Assembly: GCA_963776225.1 (NCBI GenBank)
Contig: CAVZLL010000003.1
Location: forward strand, 62,001-126,000
DNA: 64,000 nucleotides
DNA from: Bog-756 sp963776225
Lineage (GTDB): Bacteria > Actinomycetota > Acidimicrobiia > Acidimicrobiales > RAAP-2
Direction: 5' to 3'
In this document: in pieces, positions 36,800 through 46,124 of the stretch
Layout of the letters: each line of letters opens with the position of its first letter
Numbering within the stretch: position 1 is the first letter of the stretch
Translations under genes and position numbers: made by a program
Notes under the pieces: model-generated
Database searches by the model: none
The model's input: only the letters and a program-made list of their open reading frames with translations
What the model was told of the DNA's origin: nothing

Positions 36800-37081
36800 A
36801 TGACCGATACCGGCATCACCGTCGCCCCCGAGCGCACCGATCCCGTCCCCGCCGACGAGCACGAACGCATGTCCCACATCGTGCTCGAGGGGTTCACCCC
36901 CGGGGAGGGGGACTTCGTCCCGACGGGCCCCTCCGTTGTGGAGGGAATGGTCACCGGCACCGCGGTCAGGGCCCTGTGCGGGAAGATCTGGGTGCCCGGG
37001 CGCGATCCGGGGCGCTTCCCGCTCTGCCCGACCTGCAGGGAGATCGCCGAGGCCCGGGGGTGGAAGATCCCGGCCCGCTGA
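36800..37081 (+). CDS. DUF3039 family protein
   Basis: A 93-residue protein with a variable acidic N-terminus and the DUF3039 core VTGTAVRALCGKIWVPGRDPGRFPLCPTCREI, in which three Cys resemble a zinc-binding site (C-x25-C-x2-C). The family is restricted mainly to actinobacteria and of unknown function. ATG 36800 gives the normal length. It is divergent from maf. Confidence 0.8.
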   Translation: MTDTGITVAPERTDPVPADEHERMSHIVLEGFTPGEGDFVPTGPSVVEGMVTGTAVRALCGKIWVPGRDPGRFPLCPTCREIAEARGWKIPAR

Positions 37082-37092
37082 CCACCGGGTCC

Positions 37093-37098
37093 TACAGT
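37093..37098 (+). promoter_or_regulatory. -10 element TACAGT, leaderless start of the 48-aa gene
   Basis: TACAGT ends 8 nt before GTG 37107. A dedicated promoter supports expression of the small gene. Confidence 0.45.
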
Positions 37099-37106
37099 GG
37101 CGGGCC

Positions 37107-37253
37107 GTGGCCGACCGCAATCCACCCCGCAGCGTCGGTGACGAGCGCACCGTGCTCCGTTCACTGCTCCAGTACCGGCGCGAGTCGGTCGTCCGGAAGG
37201 TCGCCGGGGTGGACATCCTGCGCGAGCTCATCGACGGCCAGGCCGGGCGATAG
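37107..37253 (+). CDS. 48-aa protein, possible N-terminal fragment of a DinB/DUF664-type protein
   Basis: The short frame reads VADRNPPRSVGDERTVLRSL and continues QYRRESVVRKVAGVDILREL before ending. The DERxxLxxxLxYRR pattern resembles the first helix of DinB-like DUF664 (mycothiol-transferase-like) proteins, but the frame stops where that family continues for 120 more residues. The TACAGT hexamer 8 nt upstream suggests it is transcribed. It may be a real small protein or a decayed remnant. It converges on the bsaP-like gene. Confidence 0.45.
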   Translation: MADRNPPRSVGDERTVLRSLLQYRRESVVRKVAGVDILRELIDGQAGR

Positions 37254-37274
37254 CGCCAGCGAACTGGCGGAGTC

Positions 37275-37454
37275 TCAGCGCGCGGGGACCTCGCCGTGGT
37301 CGCGGCATCGGGCCCGGTAGGAGCGGGGCGTGACCTCGACGGTCAGCCGGCGGCCGCAGACGGAACAGAAGCGGGGCGGGTCGAGCGCCCGGCCGCAGCC
37401 CGTGCAGCTCGCCGATCCGCACCCGGTGCAGTGGGAGGGGCCGTCCACGGTCAC
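37275..37454 (-). CDS. bsaP: BsaP-like biotin synthase auxiliary protein
   Basis: A 59-residue Cys-rich protein begins 8 nt after the bioB stop on the same strand. It reads C-x2-C-x4-C-x2-C (Cys9, 12, 17, 20), then C-x2-C (Cys30, 33) in DPPRFCSVCGRRLTVEVTP and a last Cys50 before RDHG. The second half strongly resembles mycobacterial BsaP, a small iron-sulfur protein that supports biotin synthase, possibly by helping restore its cluster. GTG 37454 is used as the start; GTG 37448 is an alternative. The position directly after bioB supports the assignment. Confidence 0.78.
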   Translation of the reverse strand: MTVDGPSHCTGCGSASCTGCGRALDPPRFCSVCGRRLTVEVTPRSYRARCRDHGEVPAR

Positions 37455-37462
37455 CGCGCGGG

Positions 37463-38557
37463 TCAGAGGACGCCGGTGAGCGCTCCCACCGGCATGCGCA
37501 GATCGGAGAGCATCCGAAGGTCCTCCTCGGGCGACCGACCGAGCGTCGTGAGGTAGTTGCCCACGATGAGCGCGTTGATCCCCGAGGTCATCCCCATCGA
37601 CTGCAGCTCACGCAGGGTGACCTCTCGGCCACCCGCGTAGCGGAGAATGACCCCGGGCAGTCCGAGACGGAAGAGGGCGATCCAGCGGATGGCGTCCCAG
37701 GCCTCGACCGGCACCGCGTGCCCGAGCGGCGTGCCCGGACGCGGATTGAGGAAGTTGAGTGGCACCTCGGTCGGATCGAGCTCCTGGAGCTGGAGGATGA
37801 GCTCGACCCGTTGCTCGTCCGTCTCCCCCATGCCGATGAGGGCGCCGCAGCAGAGCTCGATCCCCTGCTCGCGCACCAGCCTGCAGGTTGTCTCGCGCTC
37901 CTCCCAGGTGTGGGTGGAGACCACCGTGGGGAAGAAGGAGCGTGCCGTCTCGAGGTTGTGGTTGTAGCGGTGGACGCCACCGGCCGCGAGGCGCCTGGCC
38001 TGCTCCTCGGTCAGGATGCCGGCACTGACCGCGACGTTGAGGCCGGTGCGCTTCCGCACCAGCGGCACCAGTTCGAGGATGCGCTGCATGGTGCGTTCGT
38101 CCGGGCCACGGACGGCCAGCACGATGCAGAACTCGGAGGCGCCGGCCGCCCTTGTCTCCTCCGCGGCCCGCAACACCTGTTCGGTGTCGAGGAAGGGCGT
38201 GGCCTGCACGGGTGACTCGAAGCGGGAGGACTGCGCGCAGAAGTGGCAGTCCTCCGGGCAGCCACCGGTCCTGGCCGAGAGAATTCCCTCGACCTCCACA
38301 CCGGGGCCGCACCAGGCGAGGCGGACCTGGTGGGCGAGCGCGGCCATCGAGGTCACCCAGCGGTCGGGGAGGGCGGCGAGCCCGGAGAGCTCCTCGCCGC
38401 CGAGCAGGCGGCGGTCGTCGAGCAGGGCGGTCTCGGCCGCCATGAGGCGGGCGCGCGCCGTCCGAGGGTCCGGGGCGTCGCCCGCAGGAGCCGGCCGCCG
38501 GGGTGTCGGGAGCGCGACCGCGACCGGTCGGTGGACATCGGAGGCGTCGCCGGGCAT
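37463..38557 (-). CDS. bioB: biotin synthase BioB
   Basis: Radical SAM enzyme inserting sulfur into dethiobiotin. The C-x3-C-x2-C cluster motif is Cys100, 104 and 107 (CPEDCHFCAQSS), followed by YNHNLETA, the ELCCGALIGMGET segment and NFLNPRPGTP. The 364-residue length includes a long, Pro/Ala-rich N-terminus; ATG 38557 lies 5 nt after a reverse-strand TACCGT (38568-38563), which supports this start. It is followed by the bsaP-like gene as one unit. Confidence 0.94.
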   Translation of the reverse strand: MPGDASDVHRPVAVALPTPRRPAPAGDAPDPRTARARLMAAETALLDDRRLLGGEELSGLAALPDRWVTSMAALAHQVRLAWCGPGVEVEGILSARTGGCPEDCHFCAQSSRFESPVQATPFLDTEQVLRAAEETRAAGASEFCIVLAVRGPDERTMQRILELVPLVRKRTGLNVAVSAGILTEEQARRLAAGGVHRYNHNLETARSFFPTVVSTHTWEERETTCRLVREQGIELCCGALIGMGETDEQRVELILQLQELDPTEVPLNFLNPRPGTPLGHAVPVEAWDAIRWIALFRLGLPGVILRYAGGREVTLRELQSMGMTSGINALIVGNYLTTLGRSPEEDLRMLSDLRMPVGALTGVL

Positions 38558-38610
38558 GCCGTACGGTACCTGCCGGCGCAGACCTCCAGGAAACCGCCGC
38601 AGCGTTCGGC

Positions 38611-39453
38611 TCAGGGGCCGGGGGCCGGGTCGCCGAAGACCGGGGCCCGCTTCTCCCGCAGTGCGGCCACCCCCTCCCGGTAGTCGGGGCCGGCCATCAT
38701 CGGGCTCAGCAGGGCCTCCGCGGACCGGACCGCCGCTGCCGCGGTCTGGTTGAAGGCCCCGTAGACCTGTTGCTTGGATGCGGCCAGTGAGGCCGGGGAG
38801 ACGGTGGTGGCGAGCATCCGGGCGTACCCGGTGACGCGCTCGAGCAGCAGCTCGCCCTCGACCACCTCGGTCACCAGCCCGAGCGCGTACGCCTCGTCGG
38901 CGTAGAAGGTCCTGCTCGAGAGGATGAGATCGAGCGCCCGTGGCAGTCCGATGAGCTTGGGCAGCAGCCACGCCAGTCCGAACGCACAGGGGAGACCGAG
39001 CTTGCCGTGCGCCGTGGTGAACTTGGCCCCGCGGGCGGCGAACCGCAGATCGCAGTAGCAGGCAAGCGCGAAACCGATCCCGGCAACCGGGCCGTTGACC
39101 GCGGCCAGCACCGGCTTGGGGATCCCGAAGTGGTAGGCCAGCTCGGCGTCGAACTCGGGGCGCACCCCTTGTCCGGGCGTCGCCAGGTCGGCCGGTGCGC
39201 CCGATTCGTAGGCTCCGCGGTCCGCGTGGCCGACCAGCTCGTCGGACTCGGCGCCTGCGCAGAAGCCACGCCCGCTCCCGGTGACCACGATCGCCCGTAC
39301 CCCGGGGTCGTCGGCCGCACTCTGCAGGAGCATGCGGTACTCCGCGTTCATCCGCGCCGTCCACGCGTTGAGCCGCTCCGGGCGGTGGAGGGTGATGGTG
39401 GCCACGGCCCGGTCGACCCCGTACTGCGTCGCCTCGAGCTCGGACTGCCGCAT
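38611..39453 (-). CDS. enoyl-CoA hydratase/isomerase family protein
   Basis: A 280-residue crotonase-fold protein: TITLHRPERLNAWTARM, AIVVTGSGRGFCAGAESDEL (oxyanion hole) and KPVLAAVNGPVAGIGFALACYCDLRFAA. It has Ala/Gly at the positions of one catalytic Glu in classical hydratases, but LGLPCAFGL in place of the usual LGL(V/T)PDxG weakens the hydratase assignment; an isomerase or another crotonase reaction is possible. ATG 39453 is preceded by GAGAGG. It sits between bioB and adenosylhomocysteinase without clear operon structure. Confidence 0.82.
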   Translation of the reverse strand: MRQSELEATQYGVDRAVATITLHRPERLNAWTARMNAEYRMLLQSAADDPGVRAIVVTGSGRGFCAGAESDELVGHADRGAYESGAPADLATPGQGVRPEFDAELAYHFGIPKPVLAAVNGPVAGIGFALACYCDLRFAARGAKFTTAHGKLGLPCAFGLAWLLPKLIGLPRALDLILSSRTFYADEAYALGLVTEVVEGELLLERVTGYARMLATTVSPASLAASKQQVYGAFNQTAAAAVRSAEALLSPMMAGPDYREGVAALREKRAPVFGDPAPGP

Positions 39454-39494
39454 CGGCGGCCTCTCTCCCGGCGCTGCCGGCCGGCTGCCGGTGC

Positions 39495-40944
<1,450 letters not shown>

Positions 40945-41017
40945 AGCGGCTCCTTCGCAGTGGTCTCGGTGAGATGCTACTCGACGCCCCTGGCCGGCCC
41001 ACCGGGTCGTGACCCGG

Positions 41018-43825
41018 TCAGGGCACGGTGACGCTGGTGGAGAGCGGGAGGTCCGACGACGACTGTCCGACCGCGAGTGTGTAGACGCCGGCAACGGTGG
41101 CTCGGGATCCCGTCGCGGCAGTGGTGAACGCGGTCGGGGGAAGGGAGAGGGTGATCCGGGCGCTCCGGTGGGCGCGCAGGCGGACCGAGCGGAAGGCGAC
41201 CAGTTGTCCCGGTGGTTCCCCGGCCGACGCGGGGAAGGTGAGGTATGCCTGGGGTACGGCGATCCCGGCCCGGTTGCCGGTGTCGGCCACCGTGACCGTG
41301 GCCGCGTACCCGCGTCCCGAACGGGCGACCCGTAGGTCGCTCACGGTGAAGGTCGTGTACGAGAGGCCGAAGCCGAACGGGAAGAGCGGCTGGGTCCCCG
41401 TGGCGTGGTCGTAGCGGTAGCCGACGCGGAGGCCCTCCGAGTACACCGAGGTCAGGCCCGCGCCCGGCCACTGCGCCGGCGTGTCGACCGCCTGGGCGGC
41501 ATCCGACGTCGGGAAGGTGACCGGCAGATGCCCCGAGGGATCGACGTCGCCGAACAGCAGTCTGGCGACGGCCGTACCGTCCTGCTCGCCCGGGTACCAG
41601 GCTTCGAGCACCGCGGCGACCTTGTCGAGCCATGGCATGAGCACCGGACCTCCGGTGTTGAGCACGACCACCGTGTGCGGGTTGGCGGCGGCCACCGCCT
41701 CGATGAGCGCGTTCTCGTCACCGGGCAGTTGCAGGGTTGGCTTGTCGAACGCTTCGGAGGAGTAGTCCCCGACGAAGACCACCGCGACCTTGGACCGCCG
41801 GGCGAGGTCCGCGGCCTTGGCGATGCTGTCCCCGACGTCCGACCAGCCCAGGGTCAGCGCACTCGGCACGAAGGCCGTCTCGCCGGACGGGGTGAGCTTG
41901 TCCACCGGCTCCCAGGAGAGCCGGACGCGGTAGGGGTGGCCGCCGACCAGGGGCACGGTCTGCGACCAGATGCCGCGGGCGTGGCTGAACGTGTCGGAGA
42001 CCGCCGGCTGCCCGTCGAGCGTGAGGCTCGCGGCGCCCGAGCCCTGCAGCGCGAGGGTGTAGAGGCCGGTCCGGGGCGGGGTGAGCGTTCCGGTCCACTC
42101 GGCGCTCACGTCCGACCAGCCCGATGGAAGGACGACCTGGCTCCGGAGCGCACCGGACCGGGACCGCCTCGACGGCGTCTGGGAGAGGAGGGGGAGTAGC
42201 TCCCGGCGTTGGACCGACGAGGGCTGGGCGGAGCCCCCGGGCACCAGGGAGCCGCCCGGCGGCGGTGACCCCACCGCGGTGTCGATGGTGGGCTGGACCA
42301 TCTGGATCGAGTCGGGACCTGCCTCGGGGTCGGTCTGGGTCAGGGTGAAGGTGAGCCCGTGGCCGCTGCCGGACGCCGGCGTGAGGTAGGCGGTCGGCAC
42401 CGGGGGCAGGGGGCCGGTCGTGCTCCCGCCATCGGCCGAACGGACGACGACGGTGGTGCCGGCGCGGCGCTCGATCGCCTGCAGCGGCAGCGAGACGAAG
42501 GGAGCGGTCACCTGGGAGCTGCCGTGCCCACTGGTGACCGGGGACGCGCCGGCGTCCGCACCGATCACCGCGATCGAACGGGTGCTGCTGGTGCTCAGCG
42601 GGAGGACGCCGCCGGTGTCCTTGAGCAGCACCGCCGATCGCTGCGCCGCCTGCATGGCGAAGGAGGCGTGCTGGGGCGTGGCGACCGGGTCGCCGGGCCT
42701 GCCGATCACCCGCCGGCCCACCATGCCGTAGGCGAACATCTGGGTGAGGACCCGGGTCACCGCGGCATCGACCTCGGAGGTCGGCAGACGACCCACGCTG
42801 GTGAGCGCCCCAAGGGAGCGAACGCTGGAGGGCTTGATGAGATCGGTGCCGGACGCCAGCGCGGCGAGCGGGTCGTGGACGGCCCCGAGATCGGACCGCA
42901 CGAACCCGGCGAACCCCCAGCCGGTGAGGATGCCGGAGAGGGCCGGGTTCTGGCACTGGAAGGTGCCGTTCAACTTCGGATATGCACACATCACCGACGC
43001 GACGTGGCCGCGCCGGACGGCTGCCTCGAAGGGAGGCAGGTAGATCTCGTCGAGGACCCGCGCCGGGAGCTGGTCGTCGATCTCGAGCCGGTCGGTCTCC
43101 TGCGAGTAGACGGCGAAGTGCTTCGCCTGCGCCATCACCCCGTTGCCCTGGATGCCCCGGATGTCGGCGACGCCCATCTCCGACACCAGCAGGGGATCCT
43201 CGCCGTAGCCCTCGTAGGCGCGCCCGTTCTGGGGGATCCGGAGGATGTTGAGGTTCGGGCCCTGGACCACGTCGATCCCCTGGCCGGCAGCTTCCGCTCC
43301 CTGGATCTGTCCGTAGCGGTGTGCGACGGACGGGTCGAACGTGGCGGCGATCCCCAACGGGGAGGGCAGCTGGGTCACCTGGGTGGCCCCGAACGCCAGG
43401 CCCTGCGGTCCGTCCTGGAGGGTGAGTGACGGGATGCACAGGCGGGGCACCCCGGCGTCGGCGTTCTCGTAGGGGCCGACCGCCTGGAGGACGATCTCAC
43501 CGAGCTTCTCGGAGCGGTTCATCCTGGCGACGACCAGCGCGGCGAGGGCTGCGGATGACTCGTTCCGGTCCAGGGCTGCCTCGAGCCACGGGCACTTGGT
43601 GAGGTCGGTGGTCACGGTGATCGGGCGGCTGGGCGCGCCAGACGCGCCCGAGGCGTCGGTTCGGGGGCGGCCGGTGGAGGTGCGGGTGAGGCCCGACCCG
43701 GGACTTGCGCCGATGCCGACCACCCCCAGCGCGAGGAAGACCGCGACCACCGCGACGACGCGGGGGCGCCAGGACCGGGCGCGGTGCCCTCGGGCCGTCG
43801 GGGGGTGGTGCGCGGGATCGTCCAC
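41018..43825 (-). CDS. glycoside hydrolase family 3 protein with PA14 domain
   Basis: A 935-residue secreted beta-glycosidase. One N-terminal hydrophobic helix (about 21-42) serves as signal or anchor. The GH3 barrel (about 95-380) has AKHFAVY and the nucleophile Asp312 in GFVRSDLGA; the second GH3 domain contains a PA14-type insert (WSDVSAEWTGTLTPPRTGLYTLALQG), and a fibronectin III-like domain ends the protein. PA14-containing GH3 enzymes are often beta-glucosidases or xylosidases. GTG 43825 is the start; a reverse-strand TAAGTT lies 14 nt upstream. The substrate cannot be set from sequence. Confidence 0.92.
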   Translation of the reverse strand: MDDPAHHPPTARGHRARSWRPRVVAVVAVFLALGVVGIGASPGSGLTRTSTGRPRTDASGASGAPSRPITVTTDLTKCPWLEAALDRNESSAALAALVVARMNRSEKLGEIVLQAVGPYENADAGVPRLCIPSLTLQDGPQGLAFGATQVTQLPSPLGIAATFDPSVAHRYGQIQGAEAAGQGIDVVQGPNLNILRIPQNGRAYEGYGEDPLLVSEMGVADIRGIQGNGVMAQAKHFAVYSQETDRLEIDDQLPARVLDEIYLPPFEAAVRRGHVASVMCAYPKLNGTFQCQNPALSGILTGWGFAGFVRSDLGAVHDPLAALASGTDLIKPSSVRSLGALTSVGRLPTSEVDAAVTRVLTQMFAYGMVGRRVIGRPGDPVATPQHASFAMQAAQRSAVLLKDTGGVLPLSTSSTRSIAVIGADAGASPVTSGHGSSQVTAPFVSLPLQAIERRAGTTVVVRSADGGSTTGPLPPVPTAYLTPASGSGHGLTFTLTQTDPEAGPDSIQMVQPTIDTAVGSPPPGGSLVPGGSAQPSSVQRRELLPLLSQTPSRRSRSGALRSQVVLPSGWSDVSAEWTGTLTPPRTGLYTLALQGSGAASLTLDGQPAVSDTFSHARGIWSQTVPLVGGHPYRVRLSWEPVDKLTPSGETAFVPSALTLGWSDVGDSIAKAADLARRSKVAVVFVGDYSSEAFDKPTLQLPGDENALIEAVAAANPHTVVVLNTGGPVLMPWLDKVAAVLEAWYPGEQDGTAVARLLFGDVDPSGHLPVTFPTSDAAQAVDTPAQWPGAGLTSVYSEGLRVGYRYDHATGTQPLFPFGFGLSYTTFTVSDLRVARSGRGYAATVTVADTGNRAGIAVPQAYLTFPASAGEPPGQLVAFRSVRLRAHRSARITLSLPPTAFTTAATGSRATVAGVYTLAVGQSSSDLPLSTSVTVP

Positions 43826-43880
43826 GGTCTCGGTCGGTCAACTTACCCACGGCGCGGCGCGGATCCAGGTCGGGTCGTGC

Positions 43881-44693
43881 TCACTCCCGCCAGCGCCGGC
43901 CGACGTCGACGAAGGGGGTGACGCAGGGTGGCCCGTCGGCCACCAGCATCTCCGGCAGGGATCCGGGATCGGCGCGGACCCGCACCAGGGCGGAGGAACG
44001 GGTGCCGTAGTCCTCGGTGTGGACGCACGCGGCGCGGGTGGCCGGCGGCCGCTGGGGCGGCTCCTCACCCTCGGGCTCGACGGGCACGGGTTCTGCCCCC
44101 GATCGCGGGTCCGGGCCGGTCGGCACCGTGTGGTCCATCAGGACCGAGGGGAGGAACGGCCACAGCGACGTCCCGGTCGAGTGGGCGTCCGCCACCAACG
44201 AGCGGATGCGGTCCGCCTTGACAGAGGGAGCATCGAGCGGGGCGTTCTCCAGCACGTGGACACCGGGCCCCAGGCGGCGGGCCGTCGGTGCCCCGTCTGC
44301 ACGGAGCTCGAGGACGTGGAGCGAGTGTCGATCCCCGACGAGCAGCCATGCGGGGTTGTACGCACCGGGTCGCACCACGGAGAGCAGCTCGTCGGCGCCC
44401 GCGGCGGCGGTCTCGTGAGCGGTGACCAGCAGTGGCAGCTCCCCGCGTGACCGCTTCGTCGGGTCCCGTCCTCCCGGTGACGGACGGTTGGTGAGACCGG
44501 CGACGACCCCGTGCTGGTTGACCGCCAGCCAGGTTCCCCCGGCCAGATCGTCACGCCCGCCCAGGATCCTCGGGTCGCGCGCTCGGAGCACGCAGAGCGA
44601 GTGGGCCGGTCGATCCATGCGCTCGTCCCGGTTCGCCGCCACGATGAGGGCCGCGTCGGGCTCGGTCTGCCAGGCGAACACCAGGAGGCACAT
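43881..44693 (-). CDS. NRDE family protein
   Basis: A 270-residue member of the NRDE (TANGO2-like) family: MCLLVFAWQ at the extreme N-terminus, the name-giving AANRDERMDRPA, then GGRDDLAGGTWLAVN, HGVVAGLTNR and TRSSALV near the end. The family has an Ntn-hydrolase-like start with Cys2 exposed after Met removal; biological function is uncertain. ATG 44693 places the Cys second and lies 7 nt after reverse-strand TACCCT, deciding the start. Confidence 0.87.
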   Translation of the reverse strand: MCLLVFAWQTEPDAALIVAANRDERMDRPAHSLCVLRARDPRILGGRDDLAGGTWLAVNQHGVVAGLTNRPSPGGRDPTKRSRGELPLLVTAHETAAAGADELLSVVRPGAYNPAWLLVGDRHSLHVLELRADGAPTARRLGPGVHVLENAPLDAPSVKADRIRSLVADAHSTGTSLWPFLPSVLMDHTVPTGPDPRSGAEPVPVEPEGEEPPQRPPATRAACVHTEDYGTRSSALVRVRADPGSLPEMLVADGPPCVTPFVDVGRRWRE

Positions 44694-44700
44694 GACGCCG

Positions 44701-44706
44701 AGGGTA
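44701..44706 (-). promoter_or_regulatory. -10 element TACCCT, leaderless NRDE gene start
   Basis: On the reverse strand TACCCT ends 7 nt before ATG 44693. Confidence 0.5.
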
Positions 44707-44826
44707 GCGGTGCCGCTGTCGGACCGGACCGGTGGCGGCACCGAAGTCGCTGGCCACCCGCCCGGTCGGGGCTTGTAATCAGGAAGCGATCATGATCATA
44801 TGGGGGCTGGAAGGGACGGGTTCCGC

Positions 44827-45318
44827 ATGGTGGCATTCCGGGTGGACAAGACACATCGGACGGCGTTGCTGCGCGCGGTGAACCTGTTCTCCAGCTGCAC
44901 GAACCGCGAGCTCACCAGGGTCGAATCGCTGACCACCCTGGTGGACGCGCCAGCGGGGACGGTGCTGACCGAACAGGGGACGTCCGGAGAGGAGTTCTTC
45001 GTCGTCGTCGACGGAACGGCAACTGCGTCCCGCAACGGGCGCCAGCTCGCCACGCTCGGCGCGGGTTCGTTCTTCGGGGAGCTGGCGCTCCTCGATGGCG
45101 GCGCCCGGACCGCCACCGTCGTCGCCGACTCGGACATGGCGCTGCTCGTCCTCTCGAGACGCGAATTCAAGTCGCTGCAGCTGACCGTGCCCTCTGTCGC
45201 CTTCAAGCTGCTCACCGAGATGGGTGCGCGTCTGCGTGCAACGGACGGCCTGCTCGACCAGTTGGTCGATCCCCGCCGGAAGGCCACCCCCGAGCTCGCC
45301 GCGTTCTGGTCGCTCTGA
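44827..45318 (+). CDS. cyclic nucleotide-binding domain protein (Crp-like, no DNA-binding domain)
   Basis: About 163 residues consisting almost only of a cNMP-binding domain: LTRVESLTTLVDAPAGTVLTEQG, EEFFVVVDGTATASRNGRQLATLGAGSFFGELALLDGGARTATVVA (phosphate-binding cassette with GELALLDGG-ARTATV). There is no helix-turn-helix. Such single-domain proteins may act as cAMP or cGMP sensors that bind partners. ATG 44827 follows AAGGGA by 10 nt; ATG 44800 would add nine residues. Confidence 0.83.
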   Translation: MVAFRVDKTHRTALLRAVNLFSSCTNRELTRVESLTTLVDAPAGTVLTEQGTSGEEFFVVVDGTATASRNGRQLATLGAGSFFGELALLDGGARTATVVADSDMALLVLSRREFKSLQLTVPSVAFKLLTEMGARLRATDGLLDQLVDPRRKATPELAAFWSL

Positions 45319-45336
45319 CGTCGGACCGCCGCCGTC

Positions 45337-45363
45337 CTGCCGGTGGCCGATCGGGACCGGCAG
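45337..45363. terminator. candidate terminator hairpin between convergent genes
   Basis: CTGCCGGT (45337-45344) and ACCGGCAG (45356-45363) form a perfect 8-bp stem with an 11-nt loop in the 45-bp gap between the convergent cNMP-binding and sulfotransferase-like genes. No T run follows. Confidence 0.4.
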
Positions 45364-45984
45364 TCAGGCGAGTGGGGGCATCCCGGTCATCGCCCGGAAC
45401 TCGTCGGTCGTGTTGGTCACCGGGAACGGCTCGTCCGGCACATCGGTGCCGAGGCGATCACAGATGGGCTCCCACCCGTCTTCCGGTGCCCACTCGAGGA
45501 GGCGCGGCGCAGCGATCGTCTTCCGCACGGCGGTGTTGTGACGCTCGTAGGCGTCCATCATCGCGGTGGGGTCGTCGAACCGGTCGCTGAAGCGGTCCCG
45601 CAACAACACACGCATGGCGTCCATCCAGGGCTGGAGCTCGGGTGGGACCTTGTCGAACGACTGGAAGATCGTGTCGGACGCACTGCGGTACCAGGACTCC
45701 GGATCGCGGACCGAGAGGAGAACCAGCGCGTCGGGGTTGGCGGCCGAGAGCTCGGGCCAGAACGAACACCCCGGCCAGTCGACCAGGGAGACATAGCCGG
45801 GCGGCATCGTCGACCAGTCGACCGGGCGGCCTTCGATGGCAGCGGTCCAGCCCAACGCCTGGGCCGGGTCCCCGAGGATCTCGATCATGTGGTGGCACCG
45901 CCCGCCCAGCAGCCGTTCGAGCGCGATCTTCAACGAGTGGGTCCCTGTGCGACCGACACCTGCTCCGACCACTTCGAGCGCCAT
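45364..45984 (-). CDS. sulfotransferase family protein
   Basis: A 206-residue P-loop protein: VVGAGVGRTGTHSLKIALERLL is a 5'-phosphosulfate-binding-type loop of the actinobacterial sulfotransferase-like family (often mislabelled NAD epimerase), followed by VLLSVRDPESWYRSASDT, the 3'-phosphate contact region. It would transfer sulfate from PAPS, or act on a related phosphorylated donor, to an unknown acceptor. ATG 45984 has AGGAGG 4 nt upstream. Convergent with the cNMP-binding gene. Confidence 0.78.
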   Translation of the reverse strand: MALEVVGAGVGRTGTHSLKIALERLLGGRCHHMIEILGDPAQALGWTAAIEGRPVDWSTMPPGYVSLVDWPGCSFWPELSAANPDALVLLSVRDPESWYRSASDTIFQSFDKVPPELQPWMDAMRVLLRDRFSDRFDDPTAMMDAYERHNTAVRKTIAAPRLLEWAPEDGWEPICDRLGTDVPDEPFPVTNTTDEFRAMTGMPPLA

Positions 45985-46070
45985 GGCCCCTCCTGCAATC
46001 CGTCGACCGGCCGTGTGCCGGCCGCCCACATGGTCGCTCACCGGGCCCGGAGGCGTCCAACCGGGGATTC

Positions 46071-46076
46071 TAGGAT
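46071..46076 (+). promoter_or_regulatory. -10 element TAGGAT before a 13-codon leader ORF
   Basis: TAGGAT ends 6 nt before ATG 46083, the start of a very short ORF, rather than before the reductase gene itself. Confidence 0.5.
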
Positions 46077-46082
46077 GTGACC

Positions 46083-46124
46083 ATGTTGGACTCCGCAGGT
46101 CGACCCTGGCTCGACGGACCATGA
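46083..46124 (+). CDS. 13-codon leader peptide
   Basis: ATG 46083 opens the peptide MLDSAGRPWLDGP, whose TGA (46122-46124) overlaps the ATG (46121-46123) of the reductase gene. With TAGGAT 6 nt upstream it would be translated from a leaderless mRNA and hand ribosomes to the main gene by coupling. Regulation through the peptide is possible but unproved. Confidence 0.4.
   Translation: MLDSAGRPWLDGP

Noticed and set aside
40945..40980. Possible SAH riboswitch before adenosylhomocysteinase
   Set aside because: The predicted leader is only about 30 nt from the TAGCAT hexamer, too short for the known SAH riboswitch structure.
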